A stretch of 28,497 bases of DNA, taken from NCBI RefSeq assembly GCF_029577735.1, contig NZ_JARQTO010000017.1, positions 1 through 28,497 on the forward strand, given 5' to 3'. A program made the position numbers and the translations under genes. Below are positions 7,720 through 15,280 of the stretch, piece after piece; the first letter of the stretch is position 1; each line of letters opens with the position of its first letter. Source of the stretch: Exercitatus varius. GTDB lineage: Bacteria > Pseudomonadota > Gammaproteobacteria > Enterobacterales > Pasteurellaceae. Below the pieces are notes generated by a model. That model did not search any database. It was not told where the DNA came from and saw only the letters and a program-made list of their open reading frames with translations.

Positions 7720-8277
7720 ATGACAGAAACAGCAGCACCTAAAAAACGTTGGTATGTGTTACAAGCCTTCTCCGGTTTTGAAGGTCGTGTGGCCGCAACA
7801 TTACGCGAATATATCAAACTCAACCATATGGAAGATCAATTCGGTGAAGTTTTGGTCCCGACCGAAGAAGTGGTTGAAAATGTAGCGGGTAAACGTCGTA
7901 AAAGCGAACGTAAATTTTTTCCGGGCTATGTATTAGTGCAAATGGAAATGAACGATTACACCTGGCAGTTGGTGCGCAGCGTGCCGCGTGTAATGGGCTT
8001 TATCGGCGGCACACCGGATAAACCGCTGCCGATCAGCCAGCGTGAAGCCGATATTATTCTTAATCGGGTCGAGCAAAATGCGGATAAACCGCGTCCGAAA
8101 AACGTGTTCCAGCCGGGTGAAGAAGTGCGCGTTACCGAAGGTCCGTTTGCAGACTTTAACGGTACGGTTGAAGAAGTGGATTATGAAAAAGGACGCTTAA
8201 AAGTCTCCGTTTCCATTTTCGGTCGTGCGACCCCGGTAGAACTTGAGTTTAGCCAAGTGGAAAAAGCAAACGGCTAA
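7720..8277 (+). CDS. nusG: Transcription termination/antitermination factor NusG
   Basis: Binds RNA polymerase to suppress pausing, couples transcription to ribosomes through S10, and helps Rho terminate; the genes for its partners rpoB, rpoC and rho are in this same window. The length is 185 residues (E. coli 181). The N-terminal NGN domain begins KKRWYVLQAFSGFEGRVA and includes the RKSERKFFPGYVLVQM strand pair. The C-terminal KOW domain contains PGEEVRVTEGPFADFNGTV, roughly residues 128-160. It starts one base after the secE stop, so translation is probably coupled. A terminator follows. Confidence 0.97.
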   Translation: MTETAAPKKRWYVLQAFSGFEGRVAATLREYIKLNHMEDQFGEVLVPTEEVVENVAGKRRKSERKFFPGYVLVQMEMNDYTWQLVRSVPRVMGFIGGTPDKPLPISQREADIILNRVEQNADKPRPKNVFQPGEEVRVTEGPFADFNGTVEEVDYEKGRLKVSVSIFGRATPVELEFSQVEKANG

Positions 8278-8296
8278 TAGAATTTTCACGGTAAAG

Positions 8297-8319
8297 GCAG
8301 GTTTTATACCTGCTTTTTT
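8297..8319 (+). terminator. Terminator after nusG
   Basis: GCAGGT (8297-8302) pairs with ACCTGC (8308-8313) with a 5-base loop, followed by six T. A-residues before the stem could extend the pairing. It separates secE-nusG from the rplK transcription unit. Confidence 0.85.
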
Positions 8320-8334
8320 ATTATAAAAAACTGC

Positions 8335-8363
8335 TTGAAAATTGACCGCACTTTTTATATAAT
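8335..8363 (+). promoter_or_regulatory. Near-consensus rplK promoter with a USS in its spacer
   Basis: TTGAAA (8335-8340), 17-base spacer and TATAAT (8358-8363) give a strong sigma-70 promoter for rplKA. The spacer contains an exact reverse USS (8345-8353). Transcription would begin around 8370, leaving a leader of about 110 bases. Confidence 0.85.
8345..8353 (-). repeat. USS within the rplK promoter spacer
   Basis: Exact core placed entirely between the -35 and -10 elements, where sequence is least constrained. Confidence 0.9.
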
Positions 8364-8369
8364 TCGCGA

Positions 8370-8479
8370 CCTATTATGAGCGGGGGAACTTGCTCATATT
8401 TTTGTGTAACGGCACTTCGGTGCTTAATTCATTGGGGAGCTGATTGTAGCGTTATCACCCAAAACATAGGAAACTAAAA
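8370..8479 (+). promoter_or_regulatory. rplKA leader with L1 binding-site mimic
   Basis: Three local hairpins follow the promoter: ATGAGC/GCTCAT (8376-8381 with 8392-8397), a GCAC-TTCG-GTGC tetraloop hairpin (8412-8423), and TTGGG/CCCAA (8432-8436 with 8458-8462). The last encloses GAGC opposite nothing, then TGAT/ATCA (8441-8444 with 8454-8457). This asymmetric bulge with GGAGCTGA...ATCACCC closely resembles the L1 site of 23S rRNA as I recall it (GGAGCCGA...ACCACCC). L1 is known to repress its own operon by binding such a leader in E. coli. Confidence 0.65.
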
Positions 8480-8908
8480 ATGGCAAAGAAAGTTCAAGCA
8501 TACGTTAAGCTGCAAGTCGCAGCGGGTATGGCTAACCCTTCACCACCGGTCGGTCCCGCACTGGGTCAACAAGGTGTAAACATCATGGAATTCTGTAAAG
8601 CGTTCAATGCTCGTACCGAGAGCATGGAAAAAGGTTTACCGATTCCGGTCGTTATTACCGTTTACGCAGACCGTTCATTCACTTTCGTCACGAAAACTCC
8701 GCCGGCAGCCGTATTGTTGAAAAAAGCGGCGGGTATCAAATCCGGTTCAGGTAAGCCGAACAAAGATAAAGTGGGTAAAGTGACGCAAGAGCAAATCCGT
8801 CAAATCGCCGAAACTAAAGCGGCGGATATGACTGGTGCGACTATCGAAACCAAAATGAAATCAATCGCTGGCACGGCTCGCTCAATGGGCTTAGTGGTGG
8901 AGGAATAA
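8480..8908 (+). CDS. rplK: 50S ribosomal protein L11
   Basis: Forms the GTPase-associated centre of the 50S subunit with its 23S rRNA segment, and is required for RelA activation by stalled ribosomes. The length is 142 residues, as in E. coli. The N-terminal domain carries the proline-rich segment NPSPPVGPALGQQGVNIMEFCKAFN (the thiostrepton region and the methylated lysines), and the C-terminal rRNA-binding domain has KVTQEQIRQIAETKA and SIAGTARSMGL. The ribosome site is TAGGAAA. It leads the L11 operon and is followed four bases later by rplA. Confidence 0.98.
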   Translation: MAKKVQAYVKLQVAAGMANPSPPVGPALGQQGVNIMEFCKAFNARTESMEKGLPIPVVITVYADRSFTFVTKTPPAAVLLKKAAGIKSGSGKPNKDKVGKVTQEQIRQIAETKAADMTGATIETKMKSIAGTARSMGLVVEE

Positions 8909-8912
8909 TACG

Positions 8913-9602
8913 ATGGCTAAATTGACTAAAAAAATGAAAGCAATCAAAGCTGGCGTAGATTCTACCAAAGCGTACGAAATTAACGAAGCCATTGCGCTGT
9001 TAAAACAATTTGCAACGGCGAAATTCAACGAAAGCGTTGATGTTGCCGTAAATTTAGGTATCGATCCGCGTAAATCCGATCAAAACGTGCGCGGTGCAAC
9101 CGTATTGCCTCATGGTACCGGTCGTTCCGTACGCGTTGCGGTATTTACTCAGGGCGCTAACGCCGATGCGGCTAAAGAAGCCGGCGCCGATTTAGTCGGT
9201 ATGGATGATTTGGCGGAACAGGTTAAAAAAGGCGAAATGGACTTCGACGTTGTGATTGCCTCTCCGGATGCAATGCGCGTAGTCGGTCAATTGGGTCAGA
9301 TTTTAGGTCCTCGCGGTTTAATGCCAAACCCTAAAGTGGGTACGGTTACGCCAAACGTTGCCGAAGCGGTTAAAAATGCGAAATCCGGTCAGATTCGTTA
9401 CCGTAACGATAAAAACGGTATTATCCATACCACAATCGGTAAAGTGGATTTCTCCGAAGATCAATTGAAAGAAAACTTACAGGCGCTTTTAGCGGCGTTA
9501 GTGAAAGCTAAACCGACTACCGCTAAAGGTATTTTCATTAAGAAAGTAAGCGTTTCCACCACTCAGGGCGCCGGCGTTCAAGTTGATCAAAACAGCTTAT
9601 AA
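8913..9602 (+). CDS. rplA: 50S ribosomal protein L1
   Basis: Builds the mobile L1 stalk that handles deacylated tRNA at the E site, and is the translational repressor of its own operon. The length is 229 residues (E. coli 234). It shows the family's central GQILGPRGLMPNPKVGTVTPN motif and the C-terminal KGIFIKKVSVSTTQGAGVQ strand. A GGAGGA ribosome site lies within the last codons of rplK, and the 4-base gap to rplK supports translational coupling. The repressor target is the leader at 8432-8462. Confidence 0.98.
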   Translation: MAKLTKKMKAIKAGVDSTKAYEINEAIALLKQFATAKFNESVDVAVNLGIDPRKSDQNVRGATVLPHGTGRSVRVAVFTQGANADAAKEAGADLVGMDDLAEQVKKGEMDFDVVIASPDAMRVVGQLGQILGPRGLMPNPKVGTVTPNVAEAVKNAKSGQIRYRNDKNGIIHTTIGKVDFSEDQLKENLQALLAALVKAKPTTAKGIFIKKVSVSTTQGAGVQVDQNSL

Positions 9603-9616
9603 TTCGCGCAGGTAGC

Positions 9617-9645
9617 TTTACAAAGGCGTAGATTATCCGTATAAT
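9617..9645 (+). promoter_or_regulatory. Near-consensus rplJ (L10) promoter
   Basis: TTTACA (9617-9622), 17-base spacer and TATAAT (9640-9645), just after the rplA stop. It corresponds to the known L10 promoter of the enteric rplJL-rpoBC operon and drives a leader of about 240 bases. Confidence 0.85.
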
Positions 9646-9654
9646 TTACGCCCT

Positions 9655-9890
9655 ATTTATGGCTTAGGCCATAAAATTGATGGTGCTTGCCAAATCAAGC
9701 CCCGTCCAAGACCGTAGGAGAAAACGCACGATAAAAGTGCGGTCGGTTTTTACCGAGTTTTCTTAATTACCTACGTAGATGGTGAACAGAAAAAGAATTT
9801 TCTGCTTCTGTACACCGAAGTCGTCCTGGTATGTTTGTATCAGGTAATTTAATTCCGATTTATCGGAGTGTATTCAGGAGCTCAAAGCCA
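9655..9890 (+). promoter_or_regulatory. L10 ribosomal protein leader (autoregulatory)
   Basis: The leader holds the L10-L12 complex binding site as known in E. coli. The conserved CCAAGACCGTAGGAG (9706-9720) pairs with the later CCTACG: CGTAGG 9713-9718 with 9770-9775, then AGAAAAC 9719-9725 with GTTTTCT 9757-9763. An unpaired TAATTA (9764-9769) forms the expected bulge. The apical part is longer than the short E. coli loop, with a TCGGT/ACCGA hairpin and a USS. A downstream GGTGAACAG segment with a further AT-rich hairpin (about 9784-9825) may pair during repression. Confidence 0.8.
9735..9743 (+). repeat. USS inside the L10 leader
   Basis: Exact core in the apical part of the L10-binding hairpin. 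Its GTGC (9737-9740) can pair with GCAC at 9726-9729, and its last base begins the TCGGT/ACCGA stem. Confidence 0.9.
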
Positions 9891-10382
9891 ATGGCATTAA
9901 ATCTTCAAGACAAACAAGCAATTGTTGCTGAAGTAAATGAAGCAGCCAAAGGTGCCCTTTCAGCTGTTATCGCGGATTCTCGCGGCGTAACAGTGGATAA
10001 AATGACGGAGTTACGTAAAGCGGCTCGTGAAGCTGGCGTTTCAATGCGCGTTGTTCGTAATACTTTATTACGTCGTGCGGTTGAAGGCACAGAATTCGAA
10101 TGCTTAACAGATACGTTTACCGGTCCGACACTTATCGCATTCTCTAACGAACATCCGGGCGCTGCGGCACGTTTGTTCAAAGATTTCGCTAAAGCGAACG
10201 ATAAGTTTGAAATTAAAGGTGCGGCCTTTGAAGGTAAAATCCAAGATGTCGATTTCTTGGCAACATTACCGACTTACGAAGAAGCGATTGCACGTTTAAT
10301 GGGTACAATGAAAGAAGCTGCGGCAGGCAAACTTGTTCGCACTTTTGCAGCATTACGCGACAAATTACAAGAAGCGGCTTAA
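9891..10382 (+). CDS. rplJ: 50S ribosomal protein L10
   Basis: Anchors L7/L12 dimers to the ribosomal stalk and represses its own mRNA. The 163 residues begin MALNLQDKQAIVAEVNEAA, the standard enteric start. The frame is open 20 codons upstream, but the ATG at 9891 is chosen because AGGAG (9876-9880) is well placed and the extension covers leader sequence. The N-terminal globular domain contains GVTVDKMTELRKAAREAGVS and RNTLLRRAVEGT, and the C-terminal helix that binds L12 ends KLVRTFAALRDKLQEAA. rplL follows after 57 bases. Confidence 0.97.
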   Translation: MALNLQDKQAIVAEVNEAAKGALSAVIADSRGVTVDKMTELRKAAREAGVSMRVVRNTLLRRAVEGTEFECLTDTFTGPTLIAFSNEHPGAAARLFKDFAKANDKFEIKGAAFEGKIQDVDFLATLPTYEEAIARLMGTMKEAAAGKLVRTFAALRDKLQEAA

Positions 10383-10439
10383 TTTTAAAAGCGTTTCTTG
10401 AATCGTTTAACAACTTATTTACTTTAGGAATTGATTGTC

Positions 10440-10808
10440 ATGTCATTAACTAACGAACAATTAATCGAAGCGATCGCTTCAAAATCAGTATCAGAAATCG
10501 TTGAATTAATCGCAGCGATGGAAGAAAAATTCGGCGTTTCAGCAGCAGTAGCGGCAGCGGCTCCGGCAGCAGGCGCAGCAGCGGCAGTAGAAGAAAAAAC
10601 TGAATTCAACGTAGTATTAGCGGAAGCCGGTGCTAACAAAGTTGCAGTAATCAAAGCGGTACGCGGTGCAACAGGCTTAGGCTTAAAAGAAGCGAAAGAC
10701 TTAGTTGAATCCGCTCCGGCTAACTTGAAAGAAGGCATTTCTAAAGCTGAAGCTGAAGCATTGAAAAAAGAATTAGAAGATGCAGGCGCGAAAGTAGAAA
10801 TCAAATAA
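10440..10808 (+). CDS. rplL: 50S ribosomal protein L7/L12
   Basis: Multi-copy stalk protein that recruits and activates translational GTPases. The length is 122 residues (E. coli 121). An N-terminal dimerisation domain (MSLTNEQLIEAIASKSVSEI) is followed by an alanine-rich hinge at about 36-55, then the C-terminal GTPase-binding domain with KVAVIKAVRGATGLGLKEAK. An in-frame TTG lies three codons upstream at 10431, but AGGA at 10426-10429 is too close to it and is well spaced for the ATG at 10440. The high abundance of L12 relative to beta is explained by the attenuator downstream. Confidence 0.97.
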   Translation: MSLTNEQLIEAIASKSVSEIVELIAAMEEKFGVSAAVAAAAPAAGAAAAVEEKTEFNVVLAEAGANKVAVIKAVRGATGLGLKEAKDLVESAPANLKEGISKAEAEALKKELEDAGAKVEIK

Positions 10809-10842
10809 TTTTTGATGACTTTTCCTGTTCTTCGGAACTTAC

Positions 10843-10869
10843 GGCTGGCGGTTTTTCCGTCAGCCTTTT
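10843..10869 (+). terminator. rplL-rpoB attenuator
   Basis: GGCTGGCGG (10843-10851) pairs with CCGTCAGCC (10857-10865), a 9-bp stem with one G-U wobble and a T5 loop, followed by only four T. This fits a partial terminator that lowers rpoBC transcription relative to ribosomal proteins, as in E. coli. Confidence 0.8.
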
Positions 10870-11058
10870 GTGCTCTCAAATAAGTGCAAAAAAAATCACC
10901 GTTTAATTGCAGAAAAAATTAAGTTAAATCAAGCTGTTAGCTTAATGCAATCCGCTCATCAGAAGTAAGGTTCAGAGTGCGGTATCTCACAAACGGATTC
11001 ATACATTGATTTAAAATCATCTGACAGTACATCAGATAAAAAAACATTGAATTTTTTT

Positions 11059-11067
11059 ACCGCACTT
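11059..11067 (-). repeat. USS in the rpoB leader
   Basis: Exact core preceded by a run of T, about 50 bases before the rpoB start. Confidence 0.9.
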
Positions 11068-11117
11068 TGGTGGTTTTATTTCAAGTCGGTCTCACTAGAA
11101 ATTACAGAGGAAAACCA

Positions 11118-14100
11118 ATGGGTTACTCCTATACTGAGAAAAAACGTATCCGTAAAGACTTTGGTAAACGTCCACAAGTTTTAAACGTACCTTATTTATT
11201 AACCATTCAATTAGATTCATTCGACAAATTTATTCAGTGCGATCCTGACGGTCAGCAAGGCCTGGAAGCCGCATTCCGTTCGGTATTTCCGATTGTAAGC
11301 AATAACGGCAGCACGGAATTGCAATATGTCAGCTATAAATTAGGCGAGCCGGTATTTGACGTGCGCGAATGTCAGATTCGCGGAACAACCTTTGCCGCGC
11401 CGTTACGCGTGAAGTTACGTTTGGTGAGCTACGATAAAGATGCGGCTCCCGGCACAGTTAAAGATATTAAAGAACAAGACGTGTATATGGGGGAAATCCC
11501 GCTGATGACGGACAACGGTACCTTCGTGATTAACGGTACCGAGCGTGTTATCGTTTCGCAATTGCACCGCAGTCCGGGCGTGTTCTTTGACAGTGACAAA
11601 GGTAAAACGCATTCTTCAGGTAAAGTATTATATAACGCGCGTATTATCCCTTACCGCGGTTCTTGGTTGGATTTCGAATTCGATCCGAAAGACAATTTAT
11701 TCGCGCGTATCGACCGTCGTCGTAAGTTGCCGGCAACCATTATTTTACGGGCATTGGGTTATACGACGGAAGAAATTTTAGATTTGTTCTTCGATAAAGT
11801 TCTGTTCGAAATTCAGGACAATAAATTGCTGATGGAATTAGTTCCTGAACGCTTACGCGGTGAGACGGCGACATTTGATATCGAGGCCAACGGCAAGGTT
11901 TATGTTGAACGCGGTCGTCGTATTACTGCGCGTCATATCAAGGCGCTTGAAAAAGACGGTATTAGCAAAGTTGAAGTGCCAACCGAATATATTATCGGAA
12001 AAGTGGCGGCGAAAGACTATGTGGATTTAGAAAGCGGCGAAGTCATCTGTGCCGCAAACATGGAAATTTCTTTAGAGCTTTTAGCAAAATTGGCTCAAGC
12101 GGGTTACACCACAATCGAAGCGTTGTTCACCAATGATTTGGATTTCGGCCCGTATATTTCCGAAACGCTGCGTGTGGATCCGTCTTATGACCGGTTAAGT
12201 GCGTTAGTCGAAATTTATCGTATGATGCGTCCGGGCGAACCACCGACAAAAGAAGCGGCGGAAGGTTTATTTGATAACTTATTCTTCTCGCAGGATCGTT
12301 ACGATTTGTCTGCGGTAGGTCGTATGAAATTCAACCGTTCGTTAGGTATTGACAGCGAAACGGGCAGCGGCGTGTTGAGCAAAGAAGACATCGTCAGCGT
12401 GATGAAAAAACTGATCGATATCCGTAACGGTCGCGGTGAAGTGGACGATATTGACCACTTGGGTAACCGTCGTATCCGTTCGGTGGGCGAAATGGCGGAA
12501 AATCAATTCCGAATCGGTTTGGTACGCGTTGAACGCGCCGTAAAAGAGCGCCTCTCATTAGGTGATCTTGATGCGGTAACGCCACAGGATTTAATTAATG
12601 CCAAACCGATTTCTGCGGCAGTTCGTGAATTTTTCGGTTCTTCACAATTATCTCAGTTTATGGATCAAAACAACCCGCTGTCGGAAGTGACCCATAAACG
12701 TCGTATTTCCGCATTGGGACCGGGCGGATTAACACGCGAACGTGCAGGCTTTGAAGTTCGAGACGTTCACCCGACTCATTATGGTCGCGTGTGTCCGATT
12801 GAAACCCCTGAAGGTCCGAATATCGGTTTGATCAACTCGCTTTCCGTATATGCGCGTACCAATGATTACGGTTTCTTAGAAACGCCTTACCGTAAAGTGG
12901 TAAACGGTCAGGTAACGGAAGAAATTGAATATTTATCGGCGATTGAAGAAGGTAAATATATCATTGCGCAGGCAAACTCGAACTTAGATGAAAATCTTCG
13001 TTTTACGGATACTTTCGTTACCGCCCGCGGTGAACATGGCGAGTCCGGTTTATATCGTCCGGAAGAAATTCATTATATGGACGTTTCAACCCAACAAGTG
13101 GTTTCCGTTGCGGCGGCGTTAATTCCGTTCCTTGAGCACGACGACGCGAACCGTGCGTTAATGGGAGCGAACATGCAACGTCAGGCGGTGCCGACATTAC
13201 GTGCGGATAAACCGTTGGTGGGTACCGGTATGGAAAAACCGATTGCCCTTGACTCAGGCGTGGCGGTGGTTGCGAAACGCGGCGGTACGATTCAATACGT
13301 TGATGCATCCCGTATCGTGGTGAAAGTAAACGAAGACGAAACGATTCCGGGTGAAGCGGGCATTGATATTTATAACTTAATTAAATATACCCGTTCTAAC
13401 CAAAATACCTGTATCAACCAAATTCCTTGCGTGAATTTAGGCGAACCTGTCGGTCGCGGTGAAATCTTAGCCGACGGTCCGTCAACGGATTTGGGCGAAT
13501 TGGCGTTAGGTCAAAATATCCGCGTGGCGTTTATGCCTTGGAACGGTTATAACTTCGAAGACTCAATGTTAGTTTCCGAACGCGTAGTACAACAGGATCG
13601 TTTCACCACTATCCATATTCAAGAATTATCTTGTGTGGCGCGTGATACCAAATTAGGTGCGGAAGAAATTACCGCAGATATTCCTAACGTCGGTGAAGCG
13701 GCATTAAGCAAGTTGGACGAATCCGGTATCGTCTATGTAGGTGCCGAAGTGAAGGGCGGCGATATTCTGGTGGGTAAAGTGACGCCAAAAGGCGAAACTC
13801 AATTAACGCCGGAAGAGAAATTACTCCGCGCAATCTTCGGTGAGAAAGCTTCGGACGTAAAAGATTCTTCACTTCGCGTGCCTAACGGTACTTCCGGTAC
13901 GGTTATTGACGTTCAAGTCTTTACCCGCGACGGCGTAGAAAAGGACAAACGCGCGTTGGAAATCGAAGAGATGCAATTAAAACAAGCGAAAAAAGACCTT
14001 GTTGAAGAATTGGAAATCTTGGAAGCCGGTTTGTTCTCCCGTGTTCGCAATTTATTAATTGACGGCGGCGTCAGCGAAAAAGAATTGGATAAAATGGAAC

Positions 14101-15146
14101 GTACGAAATGGTTGGAACAAACCCTTTCGAGCGAATCCAAACAAAGCCAGTTGGAACAGCTTGCGGAACAATACGAAGAATTACGCAAAGACTTCGAACA
14201 CAAACTTGAAGTGAAACGCGGCAAAATTATCCAGGGCGATGATTTGGCGCCGGGCGTACAAAAAGTAGTGAAAGTATACCTTGCGGTGAAACGTCAGATT
14301 CAACCGGGAGATAAGATGGCGGGTCGTCACGGTAACAAAGGGGTTATCTCAAAAATTAACCCGGTTGAAGATATGCCGTACGACGAAAACGGCCGTCCGG
14401 TCGAGATCGTGTTGAACCCGTTGGGCGTACCGTCTCGTATGAATATCGGTCAGATTCTGGAAACGCACTTAGGTTTGGCGGCGAAAGGTATCGGCGAACA
14501 AATCAACATCATGCTTAAACAAAAACAGGATGTCGAGAAATTACGCGGTTATATCCAGAAAGCTTACGATTTAGGCGGCGGTTCGCAAGTTGTGGATCTC
14601 AATACTTTCACGGACGAAGAAGTATTGCGTTTAGCGGAAAATTTACGTAACGGTATGCCGCTTGCCACACCGGTGTTTGACGGTGCCGACGAAAGCGAAA
14701 TTAAAGGTTTGTTAGAGCTTGGCGGATTGCCGACATCCGGTCAGATCACCTTGTATGACGGCCGCACCGGCGAAAAATTTGAGCGTCCGGTAACCGTGGG
14801 TTACATGTATATGCTCAAATTGAACCACTTGGTGGACGACAAAATGCACGCGCGTTCGACCGGTTCTTACAGCCTGGTTACTCAACAACCGTTGGGTGGT
14901 AAAGCGCAGTTCGGCGGTCAGCGTTTCGGTGAAATGGAAGTATGGGCGCTTGAAGCATACGGCGCGGCTTACACCCTGCAGGAAATGTTAACCGTGAAAT
15001 CCGACGATGTGAACGGTCGTACCAAGATGTATAAAAACATCGTGGGCGGCACCCATTACATGGAACCGGGTACGCCGGAATCTTTCAATGTAATCATGAA
15101 AGAAATTCGTTCGCTTGGTCTTAACATCGATTTAGATGAAGCCTAA
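11118..15146 (+). CDS. rpoB: RNA polymerase subunit beta
   Basis: Forms one pincer and part of the active centre of RNA polymerase. The 1342 residues are exactly the E. coli length, with the start MGYSYTEKKRIRKDFGKRP chosen for AGAGGA (11105-11110). The rifampicin cluster GSSQLSQFMDQNNPLSEVTHKRR has wild-type residues at M515, D516, H526, R529 and S531 (the numbering matches E. coli), so no classical resistance change is present. Further conserved blocks are THYGRVCPIETPEGPNIGLI, GYNFEDSML, the flap and KMAGRHGNKGVI region, and the C-terminal clamp segment LGGKAQFGGQRFGEMEVWALEAYGA. It contains no exact USS over 4 kb. Confidence 0.99.
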   Translation: MGYSYTEKKRIRKDFGKRPQVLNVPYLLTIQLDSFDKFIQCDPDGQQGLEAAFRSVFPIVSNNGSTELQYVSYKLGEPVFDVRECQIRGTTFAAPLRVKLRLVSYDKDAAPGTVKDIKEQDVYMGEIPLMTDNGTFVINGTERVIVSQLHRSPGVFFDSDKGKTHSSGKVLYNARIIPYRGSWLDFEFDPKDNLFARIDRRRKLPATIILRALGYTTEEILDLFFDKVLFEIQDNKLLMELVPERLRGETATFDIEANGKVYVERGRRITARHIKALEKDGISKVEVPTEYIIGKVAAKDYVDLESGEVICAANMEISLELLAKLAQAGYTTIEALFTNDLDFGPYISETLRVDPSYDRLSALVEIYRMMRPGEPPTKEAAEGLFDNLFFSQDRYDLSAVGRMKFNRSLGIDSETGSGVLSKEDIVSVMKKLIDIRNGRGEVDDIDHLGNRRIRSVGEMAENQFRIGLVRVERAVKERLSLGDLDAVTPQDLINAKPISAAVREFFGSSQLSQFMDQNNPLSEVTHKRRISALGPGGLTRERAGFEVRDVHPTHYGRVCPIETPEGPNIGLINSLSVYARTNDYGFLETPYRKVVNGQVTEEIEYLSAIEEGKYIIAQANSNLDENLRFTDTFVTARGEHGESGLYRPEEIHYMDVSTQQVVSVAAALIPFLEHDDANRALMGANMQRQAVPTLRADKPLVGTGMEKPIALDSGVAVVAKRGGTIQYVDASRIVVKVNEDETIPGEAGIDIYNLIKYTRSNQNTCINQIPCVNLGEPVGRGEILADGPSTDLGELALGQNIRVAFMPWNGYNFEDSMLVSERVVQQDRFTTIHIQELSCVARDTKLGAEEITADIPNVGEAALSKLDESGIVYVGAEVKGGDILVGKVTPKGETQLTPEEKLLRAIFGEKASDVKDSSLRVPNGTSGTVIDVQVFTRDGVEKDKRALEIEEMQLKQAKKDLVEELEILEAGLFSRVRNLLIDGGVSEKELDKMERTKWLEQTLSSESKQSQLEQLAEQYEELRKDFEHKLEVKRGKIIQGDDLAPGVQKVVKVYLAVKRQIQPGDKMAGRHGNKGVISKINPVEDMPYDENGRPVEIVLNPLGVPSRMNIGQILETHLGLAAKGIGEQINIMLKQKQDVEKLRGYIQKAYDLGGGSQVVDLNTFTDEEVLRLAENLRNGMPLATPVFDGADESEIKGLLELGGLPTSGQITLYDGRTGEKFERPVTVGYMYMLKLNHLVDDKMHARSTGSYSLVTQQPLGGKAQFGGQRFGEMEVWALEAYGAAYTLQEMLTVKSDDVNGRTKMYKNIVGGTHYMEPGTPESFNVIMKEIRSLGLNIDLDEA

Positions 15147-15206
15147 TTTATAGACGGGCAGTCCGTCGTAATGAGAAAGCATTCATCGCAATGCGAAAAT
15201 TCCGCG

Positions 15207-15249
15207 CAAAGTGCGGTCAAAAAATCGAATGAATTTCGACCGCGCTTTG
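15207..15249 (+). repeat. USS hairpin between rpoB and rpoC
   Basis: An exact forward USS (15209-15217) lies in CAAAGTGCGGTC (15207-15218), which pairs with GACCGCGCTTTG (15238-15249). The second arm has one change from the USS, but it preserves pairing as a U-G wobble in RNA. The loop is 19 bases and no T-run follows, so it should not terminate the essential rpoBC transcript. Confidence 0.75.
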
Positions 15250-15280
15250 AATAAGTTTAACTCCGACAGGAGCAAAATCT

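Larger units (their letters stand above)
10809..11117 (+). other. rplL-rpoB intergenic region
   Basis: A 309-base gap. It holds the attenuator at 10843-10869, a small TTCC/GGAA hairpin before it (about 10821-10836, a possible processing site), a near-USS with one mismatch (about 10975-10983), an ATCTGA/TCAGAT inverted repeat (11019-11024 with 11032-11037) and an exact USS at 11059. I see no gene and no convincing promoter. In E. coli the same gap is long and contains an RNase III site. Confidence 0.6.

Noticed and set aside
8342..8363. TTGACC of the USS as -35 of the rplK promoter
   Set aside because: It is only 10 bases from TATAAT. TTGAAA at 8335 has the correct 17-base spacing, so the resemblance of the USS flank (TTGACC) to a -35 is coincidental.
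10424..10879. 151-codon minus-strand frame opposite rplL
   Set aside because: It is a mirror of the alanine-rich rplL coding sequence, gives a low-complexity Ala/Ser protein and has no ribosome site or known relative.
12633..12713. Possible rifampicin-resistance change in rpoB
   Set aside because: The cluster residues match wild type (D516, H526, S531 and neighbours); the only difference from E. coli noticed is a conservative V for I in SEVTHKRR.
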